In this document: positions 1 through 8,553 of the stretch, one piece after another
How the letters are laid out: each line of letters begins with the position of its first letter
Position numbering within the stretch: position 1 is the first letter of the stretch
Assembly (NCBI GenBank): GCA_964369425.1
Contig: CAYJGW010000006.1
Span: 1-64,000 of the forward strand
Origin: CAUPWF01 sp964369425
GTDB lineage: Bacteria; Bacillota; Clostridia; Lachnospirales; Lachnospiraceae
Direction: 5' to 3'
Length of the DNA stretch: 64,000 nucleotides
Position numbers and translations under genes: made by a program
Notes under the pieces: model-generated
The model's database searches: none
What the model was told of the DNA's origin: nothing
What the model saw: only the letters and a program-made list of their open reading frames with translations

Positions 1-162
1 TTACAGTTTTTTAGATTATGTTACTTGTATCTTACTTTAGAATTGTACCATATAAAGTTGTCAAAAAGTGAAAAATATGGCAAACTGAGTAAAGGACTCA
101 ATATAGTGATGGGTGGTTTTATGACAGCCATTGGTTTCTATATGTTTTACTTAGCTTTTTAG
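1..162 (+). CDS. C-terminal tail of a membrane protein (5' end outside the window)
   Basis: Frame 1 is open from the first base to a TAG at 160-162, giving 53 residues. The last 25 or so residues (NIVMGGFMTAIGFYMFYLAF) form one hydrophobic helix ending almost at the stop, preceded by a Lys/Ser/Gly-rich stretch. This looks like the last transmembrane segment of a polytopic transporter; LysE-type exporters end in a similar way, but this fragment is too short to assign. The stop lies 16 bases before the rhomboid start and an AAAGAGG ribosome binding site sits in the gap, so the two are probably co-transcribed. Confidence 0.6.
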   Translation, partial: LQFFRLCYLYLTLELYHIKLSKSEKYGKLSKGLNIVMGGFMTAIGFYMFYLAF

Positions 163-178
163 AAAAGAGGTATTTTTC

Positions 179-748
179 ATGGAACGAAGATTTAGAATTA
201 CGTTGAACTCACCAGTAATCTTGTGGTTTGTGTTTGTTTGTGTAGGAGCGTTATTACTGAATATCATTACAGGGGGATGGACCAATCAGTTATTGTTTTC
301 GACTTATCGTTCATCTTTGACATCTCCACTTACATACATCAGGCTTTTTACGCATGTATTGGGGCATTCAGGATTTGCACATTTAATTGGTAACATGTCA
401 TACATCCTAATCATTGGACCGATGTTAGAAGAAAAATATGGATCAATAGCTATATTAAAAGTAATGTTGATCACAGCTGTCATTACCGGGTTGATCAACT
501 ATGTGTTATTTCCAAATGTTGCACTTTTAGGTGCTAGTGGAATCGTATTTGCATTTATTTTATTAACCTCGTTTACTGGATTTAAAGATGGTGAAATTCC
601 ACTGACTTTTATTTTGGTAGCGGTGTTGTATATTGGACAAGAAATTTATAACGGAATTATGGTTCATGATAATGTCTCAAATCTGACCCATATTATTGGT
701 GGAATTGTAGGCGCATTTATTGGATATAAATGGAATAAAAGGCGATGA
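179..748 (+). CDS. rhomboid family intramembrane serine protease
   Basis: A 189-residue, six-helix membrane protein that would cleave transmembrane segments inside the lipid bilayer. The rhomboid signature is complete: HLIGN (His68, Asn72) in helix 2, the catalytic serine in GASG (Ser120), and the catalytic histidine in THIIGG (His171). The length matches minimal bacterial rhomboids of the GlpG core type without an extra N-terminal cytosolic domain. The ATG is preceded by AAAGAGG. Substrates cannot be inferred from the sequence; the upstream membrane-protein tail is close enough to be in the same operon. Confidence 0.92.
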   Translation: MERRFRITLNSPVILWFVFVCVGALLLNIITGGWTNQLLFSTYRSSLTSPLTYIRLFTHVLGHSGFAHLIGNMSYILIIGPMLEEKYGSIAILKVMLITAVITGLINYVLFPNVALLGASGIVFAFILLTSFTGFKDGEIPLTFILVAVLYIGQEIYNGIMVHDNVSNLTHIIGGIVGAFIGYKWNKRR

Positions 749-763
749 TGAAATCCCTTATAC

Positions 764-792
764 TTGCAAAAAGATAAAAATTGAGGTATAGT
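764..792 (+). promoter_or_regulatory. sigma-A-type promoter of the secreted hydrolase gene
   Basis: TTGCAA at 764-769 and TATAGT at 787-792 are separated by 17 bases. Transcription would start near 799, at the foot of a small perfect hairpin (800-815). Confidence 0.65.
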
Positions 793-799
793 GTATAGA

Positions 800-815
800 C
801 TACCGTTATCGGTAG
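800..815 (+). other. 5' leader hairpin
   Basis: CTACCG-TTAT-CGGTAG is a perfect 6-bp stem with a 4-base loop at the predicted 5' end of the mRNA. It may stabilise the transcript; it has no T-tract and so is not a terminator. Confidence 0.45.
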
Positions 816-842
816 GAATCAAGAAAAAAGAGAGGAATAGTT

Positions 843-1931
843 ATGAAGTTTCCAAGTGGTAAGAAACTGATAGCCTTATTATTGGTGCTTAGTACAGTGG
901 TAACACTGTCGTATCCAGTTTCGAGTCAAGCAACGGATGTGATTACAGACTTGCAAAATGAAACACAAGAACTAGAGAATCAAATTTCGGGTATCAATGA
1001 AGAGATACTAAAGGTAGGGGCAGAACTAACGGATTTGAATCGCCAGATTGAGCTTACACAGGGGGAAGTTAAAAGAACAGAAGACGAACTAGAAAAAGCA
1101 ATAGAAAATCAAGAAAAGCAATACGATGAGATGACATTGAGAATTCAGTTTATGTACGAGAATGGGGATGCAAGTCTTCTAGAACTGATATTTGAAGCGG
1201 AGAGTCTTGCGGACTTTGTAAATAAGACAGAGTTTGTTTCCAGTGTGCAAGAGTATGATCAAGATCAATTAGATCAACTTTTAGCAATACAAGAGACAAT
1301 TGAGAGTGAAAAAGAAAATTTAAAGGCAGAAGAAGAGGCCCTTGAGCGCTTGCAAGAGGAAAGTAAAGCAAAAGAAGCAGAATTAAAGAAGCAAGCGGAA
1401 GATGCATCATTGACACTAGCACAAGTACAAGAACAGTTACGTGTTGAGGAAGAAAAGAAGAGAGCAGAGGAAGAAGCAGCTAGACTGGCGGCAGAAGAAG
1501 CAGCTAGAAAAGCAGCAGAGGAAGCGGCAAGCTCTAATGTAAATGGTGGGACAACCACTACAAAACCTTACGAGGGGAATGCATCAGAGTTAGATGTGTT
1601 TGCAGCAATACTAGATTGTGAGGCAGCAGCGGATTATAACTCAAGGCTAGCAGTTGCAACGGTTATCATGAACCGAGTACATAGCGGTAGTTTCCCAAAT
1701 ACAGTGAGTGACGTAATTTATGCACCAGGTCAATTTTCACCAGTTTGGACAGGGAAATTAGACAAGACATTAGCAAATGGAGCGAGTCAACTATCCTATC
1801 AAGTTGCACAAGCAGCTATGAATGGAGAGAGGTTAGCCTCAGTTAGTCACTGTTATTATTTCTTATATGCAGGGTCAACGAATAGAGAAGGTGTAAATGT
1901 AGGTGGAAACTTATTCTTTGCATCTTGGTAA
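843..1931 (+). CDS. secreted peptidoglycan hydrolase: coiled-coil (PcsB/CwlO type) plus SleB domain
   Basis: A 362-residue exported protein. Residues 1-31 form a signal peptide with probable cleavage after SSQA. Residues about 35-230 are a long coiled coil containing the LLELIFEAESLADFVNKTEF-type segment typical of PcsB/CwlO/RipC proteins, and an Ala/Glu/Lys-rich rod. A short Ser/Thr/Gly linker leads to a C-terminal SleB/CwlJ-type hydrolase domain (about 252-362) with the conserved first helix, where Glu260 in LDCEAA matches the catalytic glutamate, followed by AVATVIMNRV. The family cleaves the glycan strand. A spore-cortex role is possible, but the coiled coil suggests a vegetative, FtsEX-type controlled enzyme. 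Confidence 0.88.
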   Translation: MKFPSGKKLIALLLVLSTVVTLSYPVSSQATDVITDLQNETQELENQISGINEEILKVGAELTDLNRQIELTQGEVKRTEDELEKAIENQEKQYDEMTLRIQFMYENGDASLLELIFEAESLADFVNKTEFVSSVQEYDQDQLDQLLAIQETIESEKENLKAEEEALERLQEESKAKEAELKKQAEDASLTLAQVQEQLRVEEEKKRAEEEAARLAAEEAARKAAEEAASSNVNGGTTTTKPYEGNASELDVFAAILDCEAAADYNSRLAVATVIMNRVHSGSFPNTVSDVIYAPGQFSPVWTGKLDKTLANGASQLSYQVAQAAMNGERLASVSHCYYFLYAGSTNREGVNVGGNLFFASW

Positions 1932-1935
1932 AATA

Positions 1936-1983
1936 AAAAGAAGATTCAAATTGATATTATAATCAGTTTGAGTCTTCTTTTTT
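1936..1983. terminator. bidirectional terminator between convergent genes
   Basis: A 20-bp stem (1936-1955 with 1962-1981, two G-U pairs on the plus strand) closes a 6-base loop. T-rich flanks lie on both sides, so it can end the hydrolase mRNA and the convergent tetR-type mRNA. Confidence 0.9.
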
Positions 1984-2585
1984 TACCCTAGTATGTGATT
2001 GAGATAAATGGTAAGTGTTCGTTTGATATTAGCAGAAAAATCACAAGTTCCATTTGTTAAGCACCATTCAAATACATTTCCAATAATCAGCATACGAATA
2101 TCTGTTGTAATTGTTTCAATAGGGATAGAAGGCGCGATAACACCATTTGAAATGGCTGTTGTAATATAATGTTCTACAGTTACAATTGGATAGCTTCGCT
2201 CGGTACGAAGTTCTGGATTAAGAGCTTCATTTTTGGGAGTGTAATAATTTGATATAAAGTCTACACCGAGTTCTTGACAGTAATTTGCATAATTGAGGTA
2301 TACTTGGATGATTGTATGAATCAACTGCTTTGTGGAAGTCGGCTCAACAAGTAGTTCAGGTTGAACCAAAGGTTGATGCTCTATGTAATAAGAAAGCAAG
2401 TCTTCTTTACTTTGAAAATGATGATAAAAACTTCCGTTGGATACGCCAGCCTCTTCGCAGATATTTTTGATGGAAAGGGACTCGTATCCATTTCTTTTTA
2501 AAATTTCTTTTGCGGCTTTAAAAATTTTATCTTTTGTTAGCTTTGATTTTAATTGTTGTTTTGAAACAGAGTGTTCTATTTGCAT
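1983..2585 (-). CDS. TetR/AcrR family transcriptional regulator
   Basis: A 200-residue protein. The N-terminal TetR helix-turn-helix covers residues about 15-62: a helix ending KRNGYESLS, then IKNICEEAGVSNGSFYHHF, followed by the usual SKEDLL. The C-terminal ligand domain is not close to any type I can name. The ATG has a perfect AGGAGG site. The gene is transcribed away from tex, and a 12-base palindrome (2639-2650) in the shared intergenic region is the obvious operator candidate, suggesting autoregulation and possibly control of tex. Confidence 0.9.
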   Translation of the reverse strand: MQIEHSVSKQQLKSKLTKDKIFKAAKEILKRNGYESLSIKNICEEAGVSNGSFYHHFQSKEDLLSYYIEHQPLVQPELLVEPTSTKQLIHTIIQVYLNYANYCQELGVDFISNYYTPKNEALNPELRTERSYPIVTVEHYITTAISNGVIAPSIPIETITTDIRMLIIGNVFEWCLTNGTCDFSANIKRTLTIYLNHILG

Positions 2586-2638
2586 AAGTACCTCCTAGTT
2601 GCTTTACCCTATCATAGCACAGAAGAAAGAAAAAAAAC

Positions 2639-2650
2639 AGAGTGAACTCT
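2639..2650. promoter_or_regulatory. candidate TetR-type operator
   Basis: AGAGT-GA-ACTCT is a perfect inverted repeat lying 5 bases upstream of the tex -35 box and inside the upstream region of the divergent tetR-type gene. Assignment is by position and symmetry only. Confidence 0.4.
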
Positions 2651-2654
2651 AAAT

Positions 2655-2683
2655 TTGCCAAGGAAGGATATTTGCTTTATAAT
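2655..2683 (+). promoter_or_regulatory. sigma-A promoter of tex
   Basis: TTGCCA (2655-2660), 17-base spacer, TATAAT (2678-2683). This is a near-consensus promoter driving the tex-yitT-trxB run. Confidence 0.8.
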
Positions 2684-2723
2684 CAGAAGGATGAGTAATA
2701 TATGAAGGAGAGGTATTGTTTTA

Positions 2724-4874
2724 ATGGATGTAAATCAAAAAATAACGGAAGAGTTAAAGGTTCAAAGATGGCAGGTGGATGCAGCGGTGAAGCTGATTGA
2801 CGAAGGAAACACAATTCCGTTTATTTCAAGATATAGAAAAGAAGTGACAGGTTCTTTGGATGATGAGCAATTGAGAAAATTGCATGAGAGATTAACGTAT
2901 CTTAGGAATCTTGAAGAACGAAAAGCACAAGTGTTATCTAGTATAGAAGAACAAGGGAAATTAACAGAAGAGTTAAAGAAACAGATTGTATCAGCTGAGA
3001 CTTTAGTCGTGGTTGAAGATTTGTATCGACCTTATAAGCCAAAAAGAAGAACAAGAGCCACGATTGCAAAAGAAAAAGGATTGGAGCCTCTTGCGCAGTT
3101 GATTCAATTGCAACAAGTGAGCGAGCCTTTAGAAACTGTAGCAGAAGCATATATTTCAGAAGAAAAAGAGGTCACTTCGGTAGCGGAAGCAATTGCAGGA
3201 GCAATGGATATTATTGCAGAATCAATTTCAGATGAAGCAGATTACAGAAGTTATATCCGTAGTACTACGTTCAAAAAAGGAAAGATTTTATCATCTGCGA
3301 AAGATGAGAAGGAAGAATCAGTGTATGAGATGTACTACGATTTTGAAGAGCCGATTGTAAAACTTGCAGGTCATAGAATTCTAGCACTGAATCGCGGTGA
3401 GAAGGAAAAAGTTCTAGTGGTGAAGGTAGAAGCACCAGAGGAAGATATTTTGAGGTATTTGGAGAAGAAAGTAATTTTGAAAGAAAACCCTCATACTACA
3501 CCGGTACTTCGAGATACAGTAGAAGATAGTTATAAGCGATTGATCGCACCATCTATTGAACGAGAAATACGAAGTGAATTGACGGAAAAAGCAGAAGATG
3601 GAGCCATTGATGTTTTCAAGAAAAACTTAGGTCAACTATTGATGCAACCACCGATTACAGGGCAGGTAGTTCTTGGTTGGGATCCAGCATTTCGTACAGG
3701 TTGTAAGCTAGCTGTGGTAGATCATACAGGGAAGGTAATAGCGACTACTGTCATCTATCCAACTGCACCAACCACACCACAAAAGATTCAAGCTGCAAAA
3801 GAAGCACTGAAAAAGGCGATTAAAAAATACAACATTACACTGTTTTCGGTTGGAAACGGTACAGCTTCAAGAGAGTCGGAGCAGTTTATTGTTGAATTGT
3901 TTAAAGAAATTCCAGAAAAAGTACAGTATGTGATCGTAAACGAAGCAGGAGCATCCGTATATTCAGCAAGTAAACTAGCATCAGAAGAGTTTCCTAAATT
4001 TGACGTAGGGCAAAGAAGTGCAGCTTCTATTGCAAGAAGATTACAAGATCCTCTGGCAGAGCTAGTGAAAATTGATCCAAAGTCAATTGGGGTTGGTCAA
4101 TATCAGCATGATATGAATCAGAAAAAATTAACAGAAGCCTTGTCAGGAGTAGTAGAAGACTGTGTAAATAAAGTAGGTGTAGATTTAAATACAGCATCTG
4201 CACCATTGCTTGCGTATATAGCAGGAATTAGTAGTGCCATTGCAAAGAATATTGTTATATATAGAGAAGAAAACGGAAGTTTCACAAGTAGAAAAGAACT
4301 ATTAAAAGTAGCAAAGCTTGGACCAAAAGCGTATGAGCAATGTGCAGGATTTATGAGAATCAAGGGCGGAAAGAATGCGCTTGATGGAACGAGTGTACAT
4401 CCAGAGTCCTATGAAGTGGCTACAAAGTTATTAGATAGCTTAGGGTATGAAGTGAAAGATATCGAAGATAATAAGTTGGAAGGAATCTCTAGAAGCGTAA
4501 AAGATTATAAAAAGATTTCAGATGATTTAGGAATCGGAGAAATTACACTACGAGATATCGTGAAAGAATTGGAAAAACCAGCAAGAGACCCTCGTGATGA
4601 GATGCCAAAACCGATACTTAGGACGGATGTTCTTGATATGAAAGATTTGACGGAAGGAATGATTCTAAAAGGAACCGTTCGAAATGTAATAGACTTTGGA
4701 GTGTTTGTGGATATTGGTGTCCATCAAGATGGATTGGTTCACATTTCACAGATTACCAATAAGTATATTAAGCATCCACTCGAAGTAATTAGTGTGGGAG
4801 ATGTGGTAGACGTAAAAGTTATGAGTGTGGATTTAAAGAAAAAAAGAATCCAGTTGACGATGAAGGAGTTATAA
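2724..4874 (+). CDS. tex: Tex family RNA-binding transcription accessory protein
   Basis: A 716-residue protein, normal for Tex/YhgF. Order of domains: N-terminal helical region (about 1-190), a YqgF/RNase H-like fold beginning near residue 317 with GWDPAFRTG, helix-hairpin-helix repeats (about 490-570), and a C-terminal S1 RNA-binding domain (about 640-714) with GTVRNVIDFGVFVDIG. The family binds nucleic acid and is linked to transcription and translation under stress. AAGGAGAGG lies 11 bases before the ATG. The next gene starts one base after its stop, so tex heads an operon. Confidence 0.95.
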   Translation: MDVNQKITEELKVQRWQVDAAVKLIDEGNTIPFISRYRKEVTGSLDDEQLRKLHERLTYLRNLEERKAQVLSSIEEQGKLTEELKKQIVSAETLVVVEDLYRPYKPKRRTRATIAKEKGLEPLAQLIQLQQVSEPLETVAEAYISEEKEVTSVAEAIAGAMDIIAESISDEADYRSYIRSTTFKKGKILSSAKDEKEESVYEMYYDFEEPIVKLAGHRILALNRGEKEKVLVVKVEAPEEDILRYLEKKVILKENPHTTPVLRDTVEDSYKRLIAPSIEREIRSELTEKAEDGAIDVFKKNLGQLLMQPPITGQVVLGWDPAFRTGCKLAVVDHTGKVIATTVIYPTAPTTPQKIQAAKEALKKAIKKYNITLFSVGNGTASRESEQFIVELFKEIPEKVQYVIVNEAGASVYSASKLASEEFPKFDVGQRSAASIARRLQDPLAELVKIDPKSIGVGQYQHDMNQKKLTEALSGVVEDCVNKVGVDLNTASAPLLAYIAGISSAIAKNIVIYREENGSFTSRKELLKVAKLGPKAYEQCAGFMRIKGGKNALDGTSVHPESYEVATKLLDSLGYEVKDIEDNKLEGISRSVKDYKKISDDLGIGEITLRDIVKELEKPARDPRDEMPKPILRTDVLDMKDLTEGMILKGTVRNVIDFGVFVDIGVHQDGLVHISQITNKYIKHPLEVISVGDVVDVKVMSVDLKKKRIQLTMKEL

Positions 4875-4875
4875 G

Positions 4876-5733
4876 ATGAAAAAATGGGGTCAAACAATCG
4901 CAATGGTTGTCCTAGGTAATATCATAACAGCACTTGCGGTAGTAGGATTTGTGCTACCTACAGGACTTGTGATGGGAGGAGCAACAGGAATTGGTATAAC
5001 AATCAATCGTTTTCTTCCAGCGTTAGATATCGCTACTAGCATTTTTTTGGTAAACACAGTACTTTTTGTATTAGGTTTTTTGTTTTTTGGAAAAGTGTTT
5101 GCGTTGTCTACTATTGTTAGTTCGGTGGTGTATCCAGTGATGATACGTGTAGTAGAAGTGATACCAAATATCGATAGGCTGACAGAAAATACATTGCTAT
5201 CCACCTTGTATGCAGGGATTTTATTAGGATTAGGAATTGGATTGATTATACGTGCAGGATCTTCTACAGGTGGATCAGATATCATTGCATTGATATTGAA
5301 TCGAACCACTCATTTACCAGTTTCAGTAACGATGTACTTGGTAGATTTTGCTATTATTGGACTGCAGATTATGTTCTGTACATCAGAGCAATTATTGTAT
5401 GGAATTCTTGCATTGATTTTGACTAGTATGGTGATTGGTCGAGTGACAATATTAGGACAAGCACAGACCCAGTTATTTATTATTTCGAAAGAATATAAAA
5501 GAATAAAGGAAGAATTGCTAAGAGATGTGCAAGTAGGTGTTACCATGATGCACATCGAGACCGGGTTAGAAGAGGTGGAGCAAAGCGGCGTGCTTTGTGT
5601 AATTCCTCAACGAAAGTTATTTGCGGTAAAAGAAAAAATTCAAGAGATTGACCCAAAGGCATTTATCACGATTACTAGAATCAGCGAAGTGCGTGGTCGA
5701 GGCTTTACATTAGACAGAGAATATCGGAGGTAG
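4876..5733 (+). CDS. YitT family membrane protein (DUF161 + DUF2179)
   Basis: A 285-residue protein with about five hydrophobic segments in the first 200 residues, containing the typical GLVMGGATGIGI and GSSTGGSDIIA glycine-rich stretches, followed by a soluble C-terminal domain of about 80 residues (YKRIKEELL...GVT...SGVLCVI). This is the YitT arrangement. The molecular function of the family is not settled. It begins one base after the tex stop and ends three bases before trxB, so the three genes are almost certainly one transcript. Confidence 0.9.
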   Translation: MKKWGQTIAMVVLGNIITALAVVGFVLPTGLVMGGATGIGITINRFLPALDIATSIFLVNTVLFVLGFLFFGKVFALSTIVSSVVYPVMIRVVEVIPNIDRLTENTLLSTLYAGILLGLGIGLIIRAGSSTGGSDIIALILNRTTHLPVSVTMYLVDFAIIGLQIMFCTSEQLLYGILALILTSMVIGRVTILGQAQTQLFIISKEYKRIKEELLRDVQVGVTMMHIETGLEEVEQSGVLCVIPQRKLFAVKEKIQEIDPKAFITITRISEVRGRGFTLDREYRR

Positions 5734-5736
5734 CAT

Positions 5737-6660
5737 ATGGTTTATGATGTAATTATTATAGGAGCAGGTCCGGCTGGATTATCGGCTGGATTATATGCAG
5801 GAAGAGCGAAGCTATCCACACTGATTATCGAGAGAGAAAAAGATGGTGGTCAGATTGTGCAGACGGCAGAGATTGAGAACTACCCTGGAGGAATGATTGG
5901 AGATACAGGGTACTCTTTGATTGCGCGAATGGTGGAACAAGTAAAAGACTTTGGTGTAGAAAAAGCTTACGATGCGGTCATTGATTTGGAACTAGAAGGC
6001 GAGATCAAGACTGTGATATGTAAAAATGAGACGTATCAAGCAAAGTCGGTGATTCTTGCGATGGGTACAAAACCTATAAAGATTGGGTGTGAAGGAGAAG
6101 ATGAATTTACTGGAAAGGGTGTGTCTTATTGTGCAACTTGTGACGGTGCTTTCTTTACGGGACTTCGCACATTCGTGGTAGGTGGAGGTGATTCCGCAGT
6201 TGAAGAAGCAATTTTCTTGACAAGATTTGCTAGAGAGGTTACTATTATCCACAGAAGAGACGAACTGCGTGCAGCTAAGTTTATTCAAGAAAAAGCATTT
6301 TCCAATCCAAAGATTAATTTCCTGTGGGATTCCGTAGTAAAAGAGTTAAAAGGCGAAGGCGTGCTTAACACTGTAATTGTAGAGAATGTAAAGACAAAAG
6401 AAATTACAGAAATTAAAGCAGATGAAGCAGATGGGTTATTTGGATTGTTCGTCTTTATAGGCTTGCGACCACAGACTGAATTATTGATAGATAAAGTGGA
6501 ACTGAATAATGGATATATTGTAACAGATGAAACGATGAAGACGAATGTAGAAGGCGTATTTGCAGCAGGAGACGTAAGAGAGAAGTTGTTGCGACAAGTA
6601 GTAACAGCTACCTCAGATGGAGCGATTGCAGCAGTGCAAGCAGAGATTTATCAGGCATAG
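5737..6660 (+). CDS. trxB: thioredoxin-disulfide reductase
   Basis: A 307-residue flavoprotein that transfers electrons from NADPH through FAD to thioredoxin. It shows the FAD-binding GAGPAG (9-14), the redox CATC (Cys132, Cys135), the second Rossmann GGGDSA (149-154), the HRR...R motif typical of NADPH-using enzymes, and the C-terminal FAAGD FAD contact. The intact HRR motif argues against a ferredoxin-linked thioredoxin reductase, which is a relevant alternative in clostridia. It is the third gene of the tex run; no thioredoxin gene is adjacent. Confidence 0.95.
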   Translation: MVYDVIIIGAGPAGLSAGLYAGRAKLSTLIIEREKDGGQIVQTAEIENYPGGMIGDTGYSLIARMVEQVKDFGVEKAYDAVIDLELEGEIKTVICKNETYQAKSVILAMGTKPIKIGCEGEDEFTGKGVSYCATCDGAFFTGLRTFVVGGGDSAVEEAIFLTRFAREVTIIHRRDELRAAKFIQEKAFSNPKINFLWDSVVKELKGEGVLNTVIVENVKTKEITEIKADEADGLFGLFVFIGLRPQTELLIDKVELNNGYIVTDETMKTNVEGVFAAGDVREKLLRQVVTATSDGAIAAVQAEIYQA

Positions 6661-6820
6661 TTTACAGATATAGAAAAAGAGAAGCTATTATAGAGATAGA
6701 AGAATGAATATATCTATAGTACTAACGGAGACTCATAGAGCGATGATTAGGAAAAGTAGATATTTCAGAAATAAAAAAGCATTGTACCCTTTTGAAAAGG
6801 GACAGGAGCAGGAGGACAAC

Positions 6821-7423
6821 ATGAATAAAAAGATGAAAACAAGTTATTTGACGCAGATGGGATTATTGAGTGGTATTATTGTACTGATGGCATTTACGCC
6901 GCTAGGGTATCTGAGGGTAGGAGCATTATCCATTACCTTTATTATGATTCCAGTAGCAATCGGCGGAATTTTGATGGGACCAAGAGCAGGCGGTATACTA
7001 GGGGCAGTATTTGGAATGACAAGTTATATCAGTGGATTGACCAATGGGACTTTAGTCACCGTGTTGATGAATGTGGATCCCGTTCGAACTTTTATCCTTT
7101 GTGTAGTGACCAGAGCATTGATGGGCTTGTGTGTAGGATTAATCTTTCAATTTATTCAGTCTAGAACAAAAGGAAAAGTAGCAAGTTATATTGTGGCCAG
7201 CGCTTCAGCGGCATTTTTGAACACTGTATTTTTTGTAAGTTCATTAGGATTATTATTTTATGGGACTATTTCAGATATGGCAATTGAAGATGGGGTAACA
7301 GTGATTCCTTTCTTATTGGCCTTTATTACAATTAACAGTGTAGTAGAACTTGTTGCATGTGCAATAGTGGGAACAGCAATTAGCAAGAATGTACATATCT
7401 TCATGAAGAAACAAGAACGATAA
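6821..7423 (+). CDS. ECF transporter S component
   Basis: About 200 residues and six hydrophobic segments. The sequence after the second segment, LSITFIMIPVAIGGILMGPR followed by AGGILGAVFG, is characteristic of the PF12822-type S components that give energy-coupling-factor transporters their vitamin specificity. ATG 6821 is chosen because GGAGCAGGAGG directly precedes it; the longer reading from 6704 has no such site and adds a non-hydrophobic extension. The substrate is unknown, and no EcfA or EcfT gene lies nearby, so it presumably uses a shared module encoded elsewhere. A CCCTTTT/AAAAGGG hairpin lies just upstream of the ribosome binding site. Confidence 0.85.
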   Translation: MNKKMKTSYLTQMGLLSGIIVLMAFTPLGYLRVGALSITFIMIPVAIGGILMGPRAGGILGAVFGMTSYISGLTNGTLVTVLMNVDPVRTFILCVVTRALMGLCVGLIFQFIQSRTKGKVASYIVASASAAFLNTVFFVSSLGLLFYGTISDMAIEDGVTVIPFLLAFITINSVVELVACAIVGTAISKNVHIFMKKQER

Positions 7424-7438
7424 TAAATGAAATACAAG

Positions 7439-7488
7439 ACCTGTAAAAATCAAGTGATTCATAGTCAGATTGGTTTTTGCAGGTTTTG
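7439..7488 (+). terminator. probable terminator after the ECF S component
   Basis: A 13-bp stem with G-U pairs (7439-7451 with 7472-7484) and a 20-base loop is followed by only TTTT. The short U-tract makes it a weak call. Confidence 0.5.
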
Positions 7489-7563
7489 TGTATATCGGGG
7501 AAAAATGTATCAAGAACACACTTTTTCCATATATTAGTAGTAAAATACAATAGGTGAAATCTT

Positions 7564-7833
7564 ATGCGAATGTGTGAAATTCGATGCAAAGAGGTAATAA
7601 ATACTTGCAATTGTAAAAAGCTTGGATGTATTATTGATGTGGAGATAAATTTGTGCAAAGGCACTTTAGAAGCGATTTTAGTACCAGAATCAGAGAAGCC
7701 TAGCGGTTGGTTTGGGTGTGAAAAATTATATTATATTCCATACGAGTGTATCAAAAAGGTTGGAGAAGACCTTGTGTTTGTTGAAATTTGTGAAGAAAAG
7801 TGTATCAAAGTACATGCACGATGCAAAAAGTAG
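7564..7833 (+). CDS. YlmC/YmxH-type PRC-barrel protein, unusually cysteine-rich
   Basis: An 89-residue protein with the YlmC/YmxH sporulation-protein layout: an opening KEVIN motif, a LG-x4-DVE segment, a hydrophobic AILVP strand, an aromatic GWFG turn, and the IPYECIKKVGEDLVFVEI PRC-barrel end. It carries 11 cysteines (positions 4, 8, 15, 17, 22, 31, 52, 62, 76, 80, 87), far above what the fold needs, so metal binding or cross-linking is conceivable. AGGTG precedes the ATG. Family members are found in spore-formers; a precise role is not known. Confidence 0.8.
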   Translation: MRMCEIRCKEVINTCNCKKLGCIIDVEINLCKGTLEAILVPESEKPSGWFGCEKLYYIPYECIKKVGEDLVFVEICEEKCIKVHARCKK

Positions 7834-7872
7834 GTGATGCATATACCAAAGGATAGAATGGAGGATCAATAG

Positions 7873-8553
7873 ATGAGTAGGATAAAAATACTGATAGTAG
7901 ATGATGAAAGCCGTATGAGAAAATTGGTGCGAGATTTTCTAGGGAAAGAAGGATATGATATTATAGAAGCAGAAGATGGAGCAAAAGCGATGGAGATTTT
8001 TTATAAAGAGAAAGATATTTCGCTTATGATAGTAGATGTAATGATGCCAGAAATGAATGGATGGGAAGTATGCAAAGAAGTGAGAATGGATTCGAAGGTA
8101 CCGATTATCATGTTGACTGCAAAAGGTGAGGAACGAGATGAATTAAAAGGCTTTGAACTAGGTGTAGATGAGTATATTACAAAGCCGTTTAGTCCTAAAA
8201 TATTGGTGGCAAGGGTCAATGCATTGTTACGCAGGAATCTAGAGGATGCAGAATCTAGTCTAGTAGATGCAGGCGGAATTGTGCTTGATAAAGGGGCTCA
8301 TACAGTGAAAATCGGAGAACAGTATATTGATCTAAGCTACAAAGAGTTTGAACTGCTTGCATATTTTATTGAAAATCAAGGATTGGCGCTGTCACGAGAA
8401 AAGATACTAAATCAGGTCTGGGATTATGATTACTATGGAGATGCCAGAACGATTGATACACACGTAAAAAAATTGAGGAGTAAAATGGGAGACAAAGGAG
8501 AGTATATCAAGACGATATGGGGGATGGGGTATAAATTCGAGGTGATTCAATGA
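7873..8553 (+). CDS. OmpR-family response regulator
   Basis: A 226-residue DNA-binding regulator. The receiver domain (1-120) has the acidic pair Asp10-Asp11, the phospho-acceptor Asp55 in IVDVMMPE, the MLTAK strand and the conserved KPF lysine. The C-terminal half is a winged-helix domain with SYKEFELLAYF, a TIDTHVKKLRSKM recognition helix and the terminal GMGYKFE hairpin. Its stop overlaps the histidine-kinase start by 4 bases (ATGA), so the two are a translationally coupled pair. No binding site can be assigned. Confidence 0.95.
   Translation: MSRIKILIVDDESRMRKLVRDFLGKEGYDIIEAEDGAKAMEIFYKEKDISLMIVDVMMPEMNGWEVCKEVRMDSKVPIIMLTAKGEERDELKGFELGVDEYITKPFSPKILVARVNALLRRNLEDAESSLVDAGGIVLDKGAHTVKIGEQYIDLSYKEFELLAYFIENQGLALSREKILNQVWDYDYYGDARTIDTHVKKLRSKMGDKGEYIKTIWGMGYKFEVIQ

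Noticed and set aside
1150..1558. Overlapping minus-strand open frames of 90 and 94 codons within the hydrolase gene
   Set aside because: They mirror the Ala/Glu/Lys-rich coiled coil on the other strand, have no ribosome binding site, and give low-complexity Ser/Ala/Leu translations.
6661..6820. Possible riboswitch before the ECF S component
   Set aside because: Only a small CCCTTTT/AAAAGGG hairpin is present; no conserved core of a preQ1, FMN, TPP, THF or similar riboswitch could be found by eye.
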